DNA of 64,000 bases from Salinibacter pepae (GCF_947077775.1 NZ_CAMTTE010000001.1:2198501-2262500); one strand, 5' to 3'; counted from the first letter of the stretch, positions 35,426 through 46,812 are shown. Notes: a model not told the origin generated them from the sequence alone. Numbers and translations: made by a program.

Positions 35426-36652
35426 ATGGCTCAAAAGAAAGGCTTCAAGTATCGGTTCTACCCGACCGATAAGCAGAAGGCGGTTCTCGCCAAAGTCTTC
35501 GGGCACACCCGGTACGTATGGAATTGGGCTTTGGAGCTTCGTACCGATGCCTACTACGAAGAAGGTGAGAGCCTGAGCTACACTGATACCGCCAAGCGTC
35601 TGACCGACCTCAAGAAAGAGAAAACTTGGCTCCGCGAGGTCTCGTCGGTGGCGCTTCAACAGAAGCTCCGCGACCTCGACCAAGCCTTTCAGAATTTCTT
35701 CGATGGGCGGTGTGGGTATCCCAATTTTAAGTCGAAGCACGATAAACAGGCTGCTCGCTTTGCCTCCAACGCCTTCACGCTTCACGGCAAGAAACTGTCG
35801 GTGGCGAAAGTGCCGGGAAGCCTGAACGTGCGTTGGAGCCGTGATCTTCCCGACGAAGCTAAACCGACCTCGGTCACGCTCACGAAAGATCCGGCAGGTC
35901 GGTACTTCGTGAGTATCACTTCCGCGGTGCCTGAACCGGACCCAGAGCCAACAGTCACCGACGGAGATGGCAACCAGAAGTCGGTCGGCATTGATCTGGG
36001 CATAGCCGACATCGTTGTCACCTCCGACGGTTGGAAATCGGGCAATCCGAGGCATTTGGAAAATGACCTGTACCGTCTTCGCAAAGCGCAGCGCCGTCTT
36101 TCTCGTAAGGAGAAGAATGGATCTGACGGTCCGAGCGAGAACTGGAAGAAGCAAAAGCGGCGCGTAGCGAAAATCCACGCCGAGATCAAGGACAAACGAG
36201 AGGACTTTCTTCACAAGCTGTCTCGACGGGTCGTTGACGAGAACCAAGTCATCGCCCTGGAGAGCTTAAGCGTCAAAGGAATGCAGCAAAACCGAAGTCT
36301 CGCTCGACCCATCAGCGACACCGGATGGTCGACGCTCGTCCGGATGATCGAGTATAAGGCCAAGGAAGCTGGCCGGACGGTTGTCAAGATCGACCGCTGG
36401 TTCCCTTCGACCAAAAGATGTTCTGAATGCGGCTACGTCACCGAGAGCAAGCCGCTGTCGGTGCGGTCGTGGGACTGCCCTCGTTGTGATACCACCCACG
36501 ACCGGGACATCAACGCCGCCAAAAACATTCGTACCGCTGGGCTGGCGGGAGCCTTCCAAAAGGCTAATGACTCTGGAGGACACAGTAAGACGCGGGACGC
36601 CTTCCGGATCGAACGGTTCGGGGCAAACGCGCATGGTCCTGTGAATGAGTAA
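35426..36652 (+). CDS. tnpB: TnpB RNA-guided nuclease (IS200/IS605 family OrfB)
   Basis: The 408-residue protein has the N-terminal helix-turn-helix region (KYRFYPTDKQKAVLAKVFG), the central NFKSKH segment, and a complete RuvC nuclease: GIDLGI with the first Asp, ALESL with the Glu, and DRDINAAKNI with the last Asp. A zinc ribbon with CSECG and CPRC lies between the last two. All catalytic residues are present, so it should be an active omegaRNA-guided DNA nuclease, the family from which Cas12 derived. It is the only gene of its element; its 3' end is expected to overlap the start of the guide RNA. Confidence 0.9.
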   Translation: MAQKKGFKYRFYPTDKQKAVLAKVFGHTRYVWNWALELRTDAYYEEGESLSYTDTAKRLTDLKKEKTWLREVSSVALQQKLRDLDQAFQNFFDGRCGYPNFKSKHDKQAARFASNAFTLHGKKLSVAKVPGSLNVRWSRDLPDEAKPTSVTLTKDPAGRYFVSITSAVPEPDPEPTVTDGDGNQKSVGIDLGIADIVVTSDGWKSGNPRHLENDLYRLRKAQRRLSRKEKNGSDGPSENWKKQKRRVAKIHAEIKDKREDFLHKLSRRVVDENQVIALESLSVKGMQQNRSLARPISDTGWSTLVRMIEYKAKEAGRTVVKIDRWFPSTKRCSECGYVTESKPLSVRSWDCPRCDTTHDRDINAAKNIRTAGLAGAFQKANDSGGHSKTRDAFRIERFGANAHGPVNE

Positions 36653-38410
<1,758 letters not shown>

Positions 38411-38466
38411 CGCCCATCCGCTCCGTGTGCCGCGACTGCCCCGCCATGGAGCACTCTCCTACGACG

Positions 38467-38507
38467 AAAGCTGCCCTTCCCGCTTCTTGGGAGGGGCAGC
38501 TTTTTTT
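38467..38507 (+). terminator. Strong rho-independent terminator after groEL
   Basis: AAAGCTGCCCTTCCC and GGGAGGGGCAGCTTT form a long stem around a short loop, followed by a run of seven T. Confidence 0.9.
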
Positions 38508-38912
38508 GTTTGTCCCATTCCGCTTCTGCCTCCCGGACGAAAAATGCCCTGGCAGCCCGGTCTGGTCGCTGGGGAATAACGAGCACCGGGGGCGGTCACG
38601 GTCAACGCGAGAAGTCCAATTCGAGACATCAAGACTGGGAAGCAAGACTGGGAGGCTTCAGGATTGGCGCCGAGCGCCTCATGCCCGGCGACGATGCTGA
38701 CTGGGGCCCGGCGGTGTCCATCTGCTCACGTTCTGGCCCAAACGAACCGATTCGGGGACGCGGACCATCATGCCCCACAGAGATCCCCTTCGGCCCCCCG
38801 GGGCTTCGTGCCCGTCCCGTCCGGGTCCGTTTGTGTGTGGGGCTTGTTTCTGGTAAATTTTGCGGGCCTTCCAGAATTCAAGCTCGTTCGTCGACACACC
38901 AATTTTCGATAC
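38508..38912. other. Spacer upstream of alkaline phosphatase
   Basis: About 400 bp show no gene. The last 60 bp are A+T-richer and may hold the promoter of the phosphatase; no inverted-repeat operator was recognised. Confidence 0.35.
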
Positions 38913-40397
38913 ATGCCGGTGCGCTCGTCCACGTTTCACTTGCTCCCTGCATCCCGCCTGGGCTCCGCAGTCCGCCCGTTCTGCGCTGCCCTTGTCCTGT
39001 GCCTGTTTTGGGCCGGTCCGGCCCCGGCGCAGACCGTTCCGGATGCCCCTGCGCCCGAGGAGGCCCCGAACGTTATCCTCATGATCCCCGATGGCTTCGG
39101 GCCCGCCAGCGTGACCATGGCCCGGGACTACCTCCGGTGGCGCGACGGCCAGAAGGAGCTTCCCTACGACAGCCTCCAGGTGGGGAGCATTCGCACCTAC
39201 GCCTCTGACAGCTACATCACCGACTCGGCGGCCGGGGGCACGGCCCTTGCCACGGGCACGAAAACCTACAACGGGGCGGTTGCGGTCGATACCTCCCGCC
39301 AGGCGGTGGCGACGCTGCTGGAGGGGGCCGAGCGGCGCGGCATGTCTACCGGGCTTGTCGTGACGAGTCGCCTGACCCACGCCACCCCTGCGGTCTTCTC
39401 GTCCCACGTGCCGGACCGCGGCCAGGAGAACCGCATCGCTCGCCAGCAGCTCAACAAGGACATTGAGGTCATGCTGGGTGGGGGCCGGCGTCACTTCCTG
39501 CCGCAGTCGGCTGAGGGAAGCGCCCGGGAGGACGGCCTCGACCTTCTGCGGGCGGCCCGGGACCGGGGGTACGAGGTGGTCCAGACGGCGAGCGAATTGA
39601 GCCGAGCCGGCCAGGGCCAGACGCCGGAGGATCGCCTTCTGGGCCTGTTCAGCCCGGGGCACATGGCCTACGAGATCGACCGCGACCACACCCAACAGCC
39701 AAGCCTTGCGGCGATGACGGAAACCGCCATCGACCGCCTGTCTGGCAGCCGGGAGGGGTACTTCCTGATGGTGGAGGGCAGCCGCATCGACCATGCCGGC
39801 CACGGCAACGACGCCGCTTCTCACCTCCGAGACATCCTGGCCTTCAACCGGGCGGCAAAGAGCGCGCTGGAGGCTGCCCAGGAGGACGACAACACGCTGG
39901 TGGTCATCGTGTCGGACCACGAGACCGGCGGTCTCACGCTGGGCCGAAACCGGGACGGAGAGGGGATCTACTCCTGGCGCCCGGAGACGCTGGCCGCCGT
40001 GGAGGCCTCCAGCGGCGCCATCGCCGACAGCATCCGGTCGGTCCGCTCTACCGGGGCAAGCGAGGCGGCAAAGCGGAAGCGCATTGCCGGCACGTTGACC
40101 CGCCTGACCGGCGTCCAGGACGTGCCGACGGGGATCGTCTCCAACCTGATGGCGGTCGAGGGGCCCTACGCCGTCGGGCAGGCCGTCTCTCCACTTGTCA
40201 ACCGGCAGGCCCTGGTCGGGTGGACGAGCCACGCCCATACGGCGGTCGACGTGAACCTCTACGCCTACGGGCCCGGGGCAAACGCGTTTGTCGGCCACCA
40301 CGACAACACCACCATTGCCCAAAAGATTGCAACCCTCATGGACGTGGATCTGGAGTCGCTCACCGGTACCCTGCGTGCGGGGCGGGACGCCCGGTAG
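38913..40397 (+). CDS. Alkaline phosphatase (PhoA family), secreted
   Basis: The start is ATG 38913, which gives a 494-residue protein with a typical signal peptide (VRPFCAALVLCLFWAGPAPAQ); earlier in-frame starts lack support. Metal and catalytic motifs are in order: MIPDGFGPAS, DSAAGGTALATG with the nucleophilic Ser, VEGSRIDHAGHGND, SDHETGG and SHAHTAVDV. It should hydrolyse phosphate monoesters outside the cytoplasm and supply phosphate. It stands alone, with groEL upstream and lipoate ligase convergent downstream. Confidence 0.9.
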   Translation: MPVRSSTFHLLPASRLGSAVRPFCAALVLCLFWAGPAPAQTVPDAPAPEEAPNVILMIPDGFGPASVTMARDYLRWRDGQKELPYDSLQVGSIRTYASDSYITDSAAGGTALATGTKTYNGAVAVDTSRQAVATLLEGAERRGMSTGLVVTSRLTHATPAVFSSHVPDRGQENRIARQQLNKDIEVMLGGGRRHFLPQSAEGSAREDGLDLLRAARDRGYEVVQTASELSRAGQGQTPEDRLLGLFSPGHMAYEIDRDHTQQPSLAAMTETAIDRLSGSREGYFLMVEGSRIDHAGHGNDAASHLRDILAFNRAAKSALEAAQEDDNTLVVIVSDHETGGLTLGRNRDGEGIYSWRPETLAAVEASSGAIADSIRSVRSTGASEAAKRKRIAGTLTRLTGVQDVPTGIVSNLMAVEGPYAVGQAVSPLVNRQALVGWTSHAHTAVDVNLYAYGPGANAFVGHHDNTTIAQKIATLMDVDLESLTGTLRAGRDAR

Positions 40398-40582
40398 CTG
40401 CTGCCCGGCGCTGGGCAGCGAAATCCCCAAGCCGGCCGAGGCTCCCCTGTGGCTCCCCCCCAGGCGGGCTGGATCGTCCGACGCACCGGTTCCCTGATCG
40501 GCGCCGGCGCCACGTTGGGCCGGTCCCGGCCCCGGAACCACCGGTCGAAGTGCGCGGTCCGGACGATGAAATCGTTCCGGCG

Positions 40583-41665
40583 TCAGCCCTTCTCGTAGAG
40601 CAGCGCCAGGAAGTCGTCGTTGGAGAGGCCCCCGAGCAGGGGTGACACGTCCACCCCTGCCAGCTTTGCTTGAAGGGCCTCCGGCGCGTACGGGGTGCCG
40701 CGGAGGTGGTGCTCCAGCGGGGCCGTGGTGCCCCAGGTGCCCAGAAAGTCGCCGTAGATTTGAATGCGGTCGATCGTGCCGTCCTCGATGCCCATCCGCA
40801 CGTCGACCTCTCCTTCTTCAAAACGCTCGCGACGGCGCACGTCGAAGGGCGGGGACGCCCCCACGTTCCACGTCCATCGGCGGTACTTCTCATCAGCGAG
40901 GGCCTCCACGGCGTCCCATTCGTCGCCGCGAAGGGTGTAGACCGGCGTCTCGTCCTGGGGAAAGAGGCCGTCGATGAGGAGGCGCCGGAAGGTGGGCACA
41001 TCGTAGACGCGCCCGCCGACCTCGGAGATGTTGGCCACGCGCTTGCGTACGGACTGGTGTGCCTTCGAGTCGATCTTGTCCGGCGTCACGTCCAGGGCGC
41101 GGGCGAGGGCCTTGCGGTCGGTGTTGAACATGAGCGTGCCGTGGCTGAACATGCGCCGGGGGGTGGAAAACTGCGCGTTCCCGGAGATCTTGCGGCCGTC
41201 GCCCGCCACCAGGTCGTTTCGGCCCTCCAGTTGGGCCTCCACGCCCATCGAGGCGAGCACGCGGCGCAGGGGGCGCGTAAAGCGGTTGAAGCTGTGGAGG
41301 CGATCCGGCTTGTAGTCCGTCATGAAGCTGAAGTTGAGGTTGCCCTCGTCGTGGTACACCGCTCCGCCCCCGGACATGCGGCGCACCACGCGGACGTTTC
41401 GGTCCGCCACGTAGGCCCGGTTGATCTCTTCGAGGGTGTTTTGGTTGCGCCCGATGATGATGGACGGCTCGTTGACGTAGAAGAGGAGATACCGGTACTG
41501 CGGGTCCAAATTCCGGAGCGTCCATTCCTCAAGCGCAAGGTTAAGGGTCGGGTCCGTCACGCCCTCGTTGTCGATCAGGACCAGGGGGGCGGCCCGGGCG
41601 TTGTCGGGCGATGGGGGCGACGCATCGGGGGCCGAAAGCTCGGGGGCCGAAAGCGAAGACGACAT
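40583..41665 (-). CDS. lplA: Lipoate-protein ligase A
   Basis: The 360-residue protein begins with a variable Ser/Pro-rich stretch, and the fold starts near residue 28. It has the LplA/LipB fold motifs: NLALEEWTLRN, IIIGRNQNTLEEIN, then VRRMSGGGAVYHDEGNLNFSF (lipoate binding) and a Lys in DLVAGDGRKISGNAQF. The C-terminal accessory domain (about 260-360) is present, so the enzyme should activate free lipoate with ATP and load it onto E2 and GcvH proteins. It converges with the phosphatase gene. Confidence 0.9.
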   Translation of the reverse strand: MSSSLSAPELSAPDASPPSPDNARAAPLVLIDNEGVTDPTLNLALEEWTLRNLDPQYRYLLFYVNEPSIIIGRNQNTLEEINRAYVADRNVRVVRRMSGGGAVYHDEGNLNFSFMTDYKPDRLHSFNRFTRPLRRVLASMGVEAQLEGRNDLVAGDGRKISGNAQFSTPRRMFSHGTLMFNTDRKALARALDVTPDKIDSKAHQSVRKRVANISEVGGRVYDVPTFRRLLIDGLFPQDETPVYTLRGDEWDAVEALADEKYRRWTWNVGASPPFDVRRRERFEEGEVDVRMGIEDGTIDRIQIYGDFLGTWGTTAPLEHHLRGTPYAPEALQAKLAGVDVSPLLGGLSNDDFLALLYEKG

Positions 41666-41718
41666 GGGGAACGGACAGGGGCGGATGCGAGAACCACCGA
41701 GGAGGGGCCGAGCAGCAT

Positions 41719-42174
41719 CTACGTCCCGGACATCGACTCGTACTCAGCCTGCTGGGCGGGCACGATGTACTCGTTGAAGTACCAGCTCGTCAGCTCTTCG
41801 AACGAGAGGTAAAAGCCTGTGCCGAGCACGACCACGAGAAGGGCAAAGAGCGCAAGGTTTTTCCGTTTGCGGCCCGGGTCAATCGAGCACTGGTTCTGCC
41901 GGCGGTGGTAGAGCCACGTGCCGACGAGCCCAACGAGCGCGGCCACGCCCCGAAGGATCCAGGCGCCCAGTCCCGCCGATCCGTCGGGGGCGTAGAAGAG
42001 ATCGGCGAAGGAGATGGCGTAAATGCCCCCCATCAGGCCCACGGCAAACAGCACGGCCGGCGCCACGCAGCAAAGCATGCCGGCCAGGCCGACCGAGGCG
42101 GCCACCTTGAGGCCCCAGTCCCACAGGCTGGGGGGCGACTCGTCAGTGCGGTCCTCCGTCGTAGTTGAGCTCAT
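41719..42174 (-). CDS. Small integral membrane protein, MerT-like first helix
   Basis: The start is read from 42174 (MSSTTTEDRT), giving 151 residues with about four hydrophobic segments. The first carries GLAGMLCCVAPAVLFAVG, a paired-cysteine helix similar to MerT-type metal transport proteins, followed by a helix near residues 55-65 and two more at the C-terminus. No further metal ligands are clear, so the resemblance may be shallow. It is the last gene of a minus-strand run with ferredoxins and bacilliredoxin. Confidence 0.5.
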   Translation of the reverse strand: MSSTTTEDRTDESPPSLWDWGLKVAASVGLAGMLCCVAPAVLFAVGLMGGIYAISFADLFYAPDGSAGLGAWILRGVAALVGLVGTWLYHRRQNQCSIDPGRKRKNLALFALLVVVLGTGFYLSFEELTSWYFNEYIVPAQQAEYESMSGT

Positions 42175-42309
42175 GGAGCAATAGTGGGGTTTGAACCAGT
42201 AGCTGACACGCAGACGTCTGGGGAGGCACACGCCCCGACGCGAGGAAAGAGCGGCGCGCCGGGGCGCGCTCTTTCCCCGCAGCGTTTTGGAAAAATGAGG
42301 ATGGGCGCG

Positions 42310-42540
42310 TTACGGCACCACCTGCTCGTCGCCGTCGTAGACCCGGAGCGCATCGACCGGGCATACGGCACAGGCCTCCTTCAGCCGCTCCGGATCGATG
42401 TCCGGGGGCTCCTCCTGGAAGCGCACGAGGTTTTGTTCATCGATCTCGAAGATTTCGGCGGCGAGCCCGACGCAGCTGCCCGACCCGATACACAGGGTCC
42501 GGTCGATTTCAACGGTCAGGCCCGCAATGTCGCGTGTCAT
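42310..42540 (-). CDS. Small ferredoxin (3Fe-4S type)
   Basis: The 76-residue protein has C17-x2-G-x2-C23 followed by C57 and C60-P. The glycine in place of the second cysteine of the usual CxxCxxC indicates a 3Fe-4S (or labile 4Fe-4S) cluster, as in the ferredoxins that serve cytochromes P450. The sequence is strongly acidic, as expected in a halophile. Its redox partner cannot be told from the neighbours, which are an uncharacterised membrane protein and a bacilliredoxin. Confidence 0.8.
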   Translation of the reverse strand: MTRDIAGLTVEIDRTLCIGSGSCVGLAAEIFEIDEQNLVRFQEEPPDIDPERLKEACAVCPVDALRVYDGDEQVVP

Positions 42541-42634
42541 CGTTCAGGCTGTTGTTGGTGAGAGGTGCGTCTCCTACTCAGAACGGTCCGCCCCCCCCTC
42601 CCCCCCGGCGGTGGGGCGAGCAGGCGCGGCGGGG

Positions 42635-43153
42635 TCAGCTAATCGACTGGAACGTGGAGGGCAGGCCCCCGGCGTTGGGCGACGAGTTGAGGTCGGGGCG
42701 ACTCGGGGCATCCGACGGGGGCGCCTCGTCGGTGCAGTACGCCTGGAGGGCCTCGACCAGATCCGCACTGATCGCCGCCGGCTCTCGGCCCTCAATGTGC
42801 TTCCGCTCGATGACGTAGACCGGCTGGCCGTTTTGGAAGAGGGCCATGAACGGCGAGGACGGGGGAATGCCGGGCAGATGCGTGTCCCGGACGTAGTCGG
42901 TCGCCGCCACGTCCTGGCCCGCGAACACCGTCACCGCGTGGTCCGGCGCCGGGCCGGTTTCCAGGGCCTGCGCCACGGCCGGCCGGGCGCCGCCCGCCGC
43001 GCACCCGCACACGGAGTTGATGATGAGGAGCAGGGTCTCGTCCTCGGCGGCTCCGAAGGCCGCGTCGACGTCGTCGGGGCTTTTGAGCTCGTCGATGCCG
43101 AGGCGCGTGAGCTCCTTGCGCATCGGCTCGACCATGGACTTGGGGTAGGGCAT
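42635..43153 (-). CDS. Bacilliredoxin (BrxA/BrxB family)
   Basis: The start is read from 43153 (MPYPKSMVEPMRKEL), which fits the family start; 43177 would add eight residues. The 172-residue protein has NSVCGCAAGGARPAV with the CGC redox motif and PSSPFMALFQNGQPVYVIERKHIEG in the second half, as in YphP/YqiW proteins. These reduce mixed disulfides of proteins with bacillithiol or other low-molecular-weight thiols. The C-terminal ~35 residues form a variable tail. Confidence 0.88.
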   Translation of the reverse strand: MPYPKSMVEPMRKELTRLGIDELKSPDDVDAAFGAAEDETLLLIINSVCGCAAGGARPAVAQALETGPAPDHAVTVFAGQDVAATDYVRDTHLPGIPPSSPFMALFQNGQPVYVIERKHIEGREPAAISADLVEALQAYCTDEAPPSDAPSRPDLNSSPNAGGLPSTFQSIS

Positions 43154-43321
43154 GAGACCGGAAGTGCGAATGATCAAACGGTAGTGAGAATGAGCGTAGA
43201 GGCTCCGCCAAGGGCCTCACTGTTCTTCGTTTTGATCGGGTGTGCAACCGGGGCCGCAACCCATCCCCGAGGGGAGGGGAGGGGAGGGGGACTGGTGTCT
43301 TCCGGGCCCCGCTCGGGCCCC

Positions 43322-43666
43322 TCACACGTCCCACGTCAGGATGTCCTCCTCGGACTTTTCGGCGTCCTCCCACGCCTCCGCGTCGTCGAGGGGGCCGGTT
43401 TTTTCCGTCACGTTGTAGCCGAGATCGCGCCACTGGTTGGCCAGATACTCGTTCCACTGCGTGTAGTGCTCCCACTCCTCGGGAAGCTGGTCGTCCGGGT
43501 AGATGGCCTCGACCGGACAGACGGGCACGCAGGCGTTGCAGTCGATGCACTCGTCGGGCTGAATCGCCAGAAAGTTCGGGCCCTCGTAGAAGCAGTCCAC
43601 CGGGCAGACCTCGACGCAGTCGGTGTACTTGCAGTTGATGCAGGGCTCGGCGACGACGTACGGCAT
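43322..43666 (-). CDS. fdxA: Seven-iron ferredoxin FdxA
   Basis: The start is read from 43666 (MPYVVAEPC), the normal family start; upstream in-frame codons are not conserved. The 114-residue protein matches Fdx[18 protein letters not shown] then [17 protein letters not shown], which ligate one 3Fe-4S and one 4Fe-4S cluster, and a C-terminal acidic tail. It carries low-potential electrons. It lies 61 bp downstream of a small hypothetical gene and is divergent from the SufR-like regulator. Confidence 0.92.
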   Translation of the reverse strand: MPYVVAEPCINCKYTDCVEVCPVDCFYEGPNFLAIQPDECIDCNACVPVCPVEAIYPDDQLPEEWEHYTQWNEYLANQWRDLGYNVTEKTGPLDDAEAWEDAEKSEEDILTWDV

Positions 43667-43727
43667 ACGGAGGGAAAACGGCAGGCAGTTTGTTACAGTC
43701 TCACGGCCGAAAAGCCAGCCAGGGCCA

Positions 43728-43967
43728 TCAGGGTGTTCTCCGGGCGTCGCCGGACGACGCGCAGTCACGGAGGGCCCGAAGCCCGTCCGCGCTCACGGCG
43801 AGCAGCTGGCGCCGGCCGCGTCCGGCCTCCAGGAGAACGGAGGTCGGGGCATGGCGGCGCAGGCACTCCAGCACCGAGGCGGGGCTGAGCCGAAAGCGTG
43901 CTGAGAATCGCCGGAGCATGCCGATGGCTTCTCCGTCTTCGGCAACGTGGAACGGCGGGATTTGCAT
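43728..43967 (-). CDS. Small hypothetical protein
   Basis: With the start read from 43967 ([15 protein letters not shown]) the protein has 79 residues, with no recognised domain. It has an Arg-rich centre ([13 protein letters not shown]) and a hydrophobic strand [16 protein letters not shown], so it could fold as a small alpha/beta domain. It lies just upstream of fdxA on the same strand. Codon composition is consistent with coding, but proof is lacking. Confidence 0.4.
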   Translation of the reverse strand: MQIPPFHVAEDGEAIGMLRRFSARFRLSPASVLECLRRHAPTSVLLEAGRGRRQLLAVSADGLRALRDCASSGDARRTP

Positions 43968-44061
43968 GCTCGACGAGGGATCGGGTTTGTGCACCAATGC
44001 GCCTATCAAAGAGAAAAGAGGCGCCCGTATTTTCAACATTTACGTGCCGAGTTCCTTTTAA

Positions 44062-44090
44062 TTGATACTCTCTACATAAAACTGTATCCT
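44062..44090 (+). promoter_or_regulatory. Sigma70-like promoter upstream of the SufR-like gene
   Basis: TTGATA (44062-44067) and TATCCT (44085-44090) are 17 bp apart in a short A+T-rich window 60 bp before the start codon. The same region also lies upstream of the divergent gene at 43967. Confidence 0.55.
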
Positions 44091-44151
44091 GTCGGCACGC
44101 ATACGCAGGCGCCCGGCCCCGCTGTAATTGCCCCTCATTCATCTCGTCCCC

Positions 44152-44802
44152 ATGCCTGTCCTCGACCTCCTCAATTCCGAGACAAAGCGTCGGCTTCTCC
44201 GGCTCATGAACCGTCTGGGCGAAATCACCCTCAACGACGCGATGGAGACGATCGACCGGGCGCGCCCGACGCTGCGGGACCACCTCGATCAGATGGGGCG
44301 AGATGGACTCGTGACCCGTCGTTCCAAGCGGGAGGGACGCGGGCGCCCGAGCATGTGCTACCGCATGACTTCGCTCGCCGAGCGGCTCTTTCCCCGGCGG
44401 GAGGGCGCGGTCTTTGCCGAGTTTCTGGCGTACCTGGAGGAGCAGGGACGGGATCAGCTCATTGAGGAGTTCTTCCAGTCGTTCTGGGACGACCGCCTGG
44501 ACGAGGTGGAGCGCCGTCTCCCCGGATCATTGGAGTCGGCGGACACGCGGCAGATCGTTGACGTTCTGAAGGCGGTGCTCGAAGAAGCTGGTTTTATGCC
44601 CGAGGTGCGCGTTGAGGAGGACAGGGTCGTCGTCGAGGAGTGCAACTGCCCGTTCGCGGAGATTGTCGGCACCACCGAGCTTCCCTGCGCGTCGGAGACC
44701 TGCTTTTACGAGACCCTGTTCGGGCGCGTGGAGCGGACGCGTCACATTCCCGATGGGGATGAGGCCTGTGCCTATGAGCTGCCGGTCCTCCAACAGCAGT
44801 AG
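44152..44802 (+). CDS. SufR-like winged-helix regulator with Fe-S cysteines
   Basis: The start is ATG 44152 (MPVLDLLNSETKRRLL); an earlier start adds eight residues. The 216-residue protein has an N-terminal winged helix (LNDAMETIDRARPTLRDHLDQM then RGRPSMCYRMT) and a C-terminal region with ECNCPF, ELPCASETCFYE and later EACAYE. These supply several cysteines as in SufR, the Fe-S-sensing repressor of suf genes. It is divergent from ferredoxin genes, which suits iron-sulfur control. No suf operon is in the window. Confidence 0.75.
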   Translation: MPVLDLLNSETKRRLLRLMNRLGEITLNDAMETIDRARPTLRDHLDQMGRDGLVTRRSKREGRGRPSMCYRMTSLAERLFPRREGAVFAEFLAYLEEQGRDQLIEEFFQSFWDDRLDEVERRLPGSLESADTRQIVDVLKAVLEEAGFMPEVRVEEDRVVVEECNCPFAEIVGTTELPCASETCFYETLFGRVERTRHIPDGDEACAYELPVLQQQ

Positions 44803-44911
44803 CGGCAACGGCAGCGGTGGCAACGACCGCAGTGGGCCTCCTTCTCTGGAGCGACTCTCCGGGGCGGACCCCGAAGTGCACCCAGACGCCTGATGGGCAC
44901 TGTGGGGCTCC

Positions 44912-45061
44912 ACCCCCCACCAACCTGACGCGCAGGTCGCAGGGGCCTGTCGGAATCCCCTCGGTGCGGTAGCGCCCGTTGCTGCGGGGGGCAACCTGCG
45001 CATCAACGAGCTGCCCCGTCGCGCCCGGGAGCGACTCGCCGTCTACTGACGTCACGACGCC
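44912..45061 (-). pseudogene. Fragment of a carboxypeptidase-regulatory-like (TonB receptor N-terminal) domain
   Basis: About 50 residues on the minus strand read GVVTSVDGESLPGATGQL, then SNGRYRTEGIPTG and DLRVRLVGG. This is the classic CarboxypepD_reg pattern found at the N-terminus of TonB-dependent receptors and secreted proteins in this phylum. Nothing recognisable follows, so it is a relic. Confidence 0.5.
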
Positions 45062-45273
45062 CCGGGGCGTACCGCTGGCGCTGGGCGGCAGGGGGGCTCG
45101 TCTGCGCGGACTGAAGCATGCCGACCCCGATCGGGGGCCGGCCCGAATTGCCCACGGCAGGCGCCTACGATTTGATTTTGATGGAGACAGACCGAGCGCC
45201 CCGCGCATGCATTAACATCTACACACAGATCTCGTCCATCCAGATGCAACCCATCCAGACGTAGTCCATCCAG

Positions 45274-46812
45274 ATGCCATCCACGAACCCACCCGCACCC
45301 GCCATGGGGGAGGCCGACACGGCAGAGGCCGATGTCGCAATCATTGGAACAGGCTTCGCCGGGCTCGGCGCAGCGATTCGGCTCCTGCAGGAGGGCATGA
45401 CGAACATCGTCGTGTTTGAGCGCGCAGACGAGGTTGGGGGCGTCTGGCGGGAGAACCGCTATCCGGGCTGTGCCTGCGACACCGCCTCGCACCTCTATTC
45501 GTTTTCCTTCGCGCCGAAGGCGGACTGGAGCCGTCGCTTCGCGGGGCGGGATGAGATCTTTGCCTACCTGAAGCAGTGCGCGACGCAGTTTGGCGTGCGC
45601 CCGCACATCCGGTTCGGGCACGCGGTCCGTCGCGCCGCGTGGGACGAGGAGGGCCTCCGCTGGCACGTCGAGACGTCAGAGGGGACCTACATGGCGCGGG
45701 CGCTCATCTGTGGCGTCGGGGCCCACTCCCAGCCCCTCATCCCCGACCTGCCCGGGCAAGAGCGCTTCGAGGGCAGGGCGTTTCACTCGTCCGGCTGGCC
45801 CGAGGACTTTGACCCGTCCGGGCGCCGCGTGGCCGTCGTCGGCACGGGGGCCTCGGCGGTGCAGATCGTGCCGGCGCTGCAGCCGCACGCCGAGCACCTG
45901 ACGCTCTTCCAGCGCACGCCGGCGTGGGTGGTCCCGCATGGCGACCGGGAGATCCCGACAGCCGTCCACGACCTGTTTCGCCGCGTGCCGGTGCTTCTGC
46001 GAATCTGGCGCTTCGTGCTGCACCACCTCCGCGAGGCCACCGGCTGGCTCTTCTGGGACCGGCGCGTCGCTCGCCTCGTGGAGCCGCTCGTCCGGTACTG
46101 GATGCGGAGCCAGATCTCCGACCCCGATCTGCGCGAGACGCTGATCCCCGACTACGCGCTCGGCTGCAAGCGCATTCTCCACTCGGACACGTACCTCCCT
46201 GCGCTCTCGGAGCCCAATGTGACCGTCGTCGACGGGGCCGCCCGCGAGGTGCATCCGGGGGGCGTGTCCGGGCCAGAGGGCGTGTCCGGGCCGGCGGGCC
46301 CCCGCGACGCGGACGTGATCGTCTACTGCACGGGGTTTCGGTCGACGAAGATGCCGCTTCGCCACAGCATCTACGGCCGGGAGGGGCGGTCGCTGGCGGA
46401 GACCTGGGGCGATTCCCCGCGGGCGCACCTGGGCACGACGGTGGCGGGGTATCCGAATCTGTTTCTTCTCCGGGGCCCGAACACCGGGCTCGGCCACAAC
46501 TCTATTCTGCCGATGATTGAGGCGCAGATCGAACACATCCTCGGCGCGCTGCGGCACATGGGCGACACGGGGGGCGCCGCCGTCGAGCCGCGGGCTGCCG
46601 CGCAGGCCCGCTTCGTGCGCCAGGTGGACCGCTGGTCGGAGGGCACTGTCTGGACCGACGGCGGGTGCCGCAGCTGGTACCTCGACGCCACGGGCCGCAA
46701 CGCCGTGCTGTGGCCGCGCTCCGTTGCCGCCTTCCGCCGCCGCGCTGCCGACTTCGACCCGTCGGAGTACGCCACGATACGCCACGCCCGGTCCCCCACT
46801 GCGGCGCGCTAG
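45274..46812 (+). CDS. Flavin-dependent Baeyer-Villiger-type monooxygenase
   Basis: The 512-residue protein has an N-terminal FAD Rossmann motif VAIIGTGFAGLGAA at about 21-34, GGVWRENRYPGCACD, the Baeyer-Villiger fingerprint FEGRAFHSSGWP at 165-176, and a second NADPH Rossmann motif VAVVGTGASAVQI near 190. It should insert oxygen next to a ketone or oxidise a heteroatom with NADPH and O2. Three copies of a CATCCAGA(T/C)G decamer surround its start codon. It stands alone; the substrate is unknown. Confidence 0.88.
   Translation: MPSTNPPAPAMGEADTAEADVAIIGTGFAGLGAAIRLLQEGMTNIVVFERADEVGGVWRENRYPGCACDTASHLYSFSFAPKADWSRRFAGRDEIFAYLKQCATQFGVRPHIRFGHAVRRAAWDEEGLRWHVETSEGTYMARALICGVGAHSQPLIPDLPGQERFEGRAFHSSGWPEDFDPSGRRVAVVGTGASAVQIVPALQPHAEHLTLFQRTPAWVVPHGDREIPTAVHDLFRRVPVLLRIWRFVLHHLREATGWLFWDRRVARLVEPLVRYWMRSQISDPDLRETLIPDYALGCKRILHSDTYLPALSEPNVTVVDGAAREVHPGGVSGPEGVSGPAGPRDADVIVYCTGFRSTKMPLRHSIYGREGRSLAETWGDSPRAHLGTTVAGYPNLFLLRGPNTGLGHNSILPMIEAQIEHILGALRHMGDTGGAAVEPRAAAQARFVRQVDRWSEGTVWTDGGCRSWYLDATGRNAVLWPRSVAAFRRRAADFDPSEYATIRHARSPTAAR

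Noticed and set aside
38679-40541. A 620-codon open frame antisense to alkaline phosphatase
   Set aside because: Composition and lack of motifs mark it as a shadow of the phosphatase gene.
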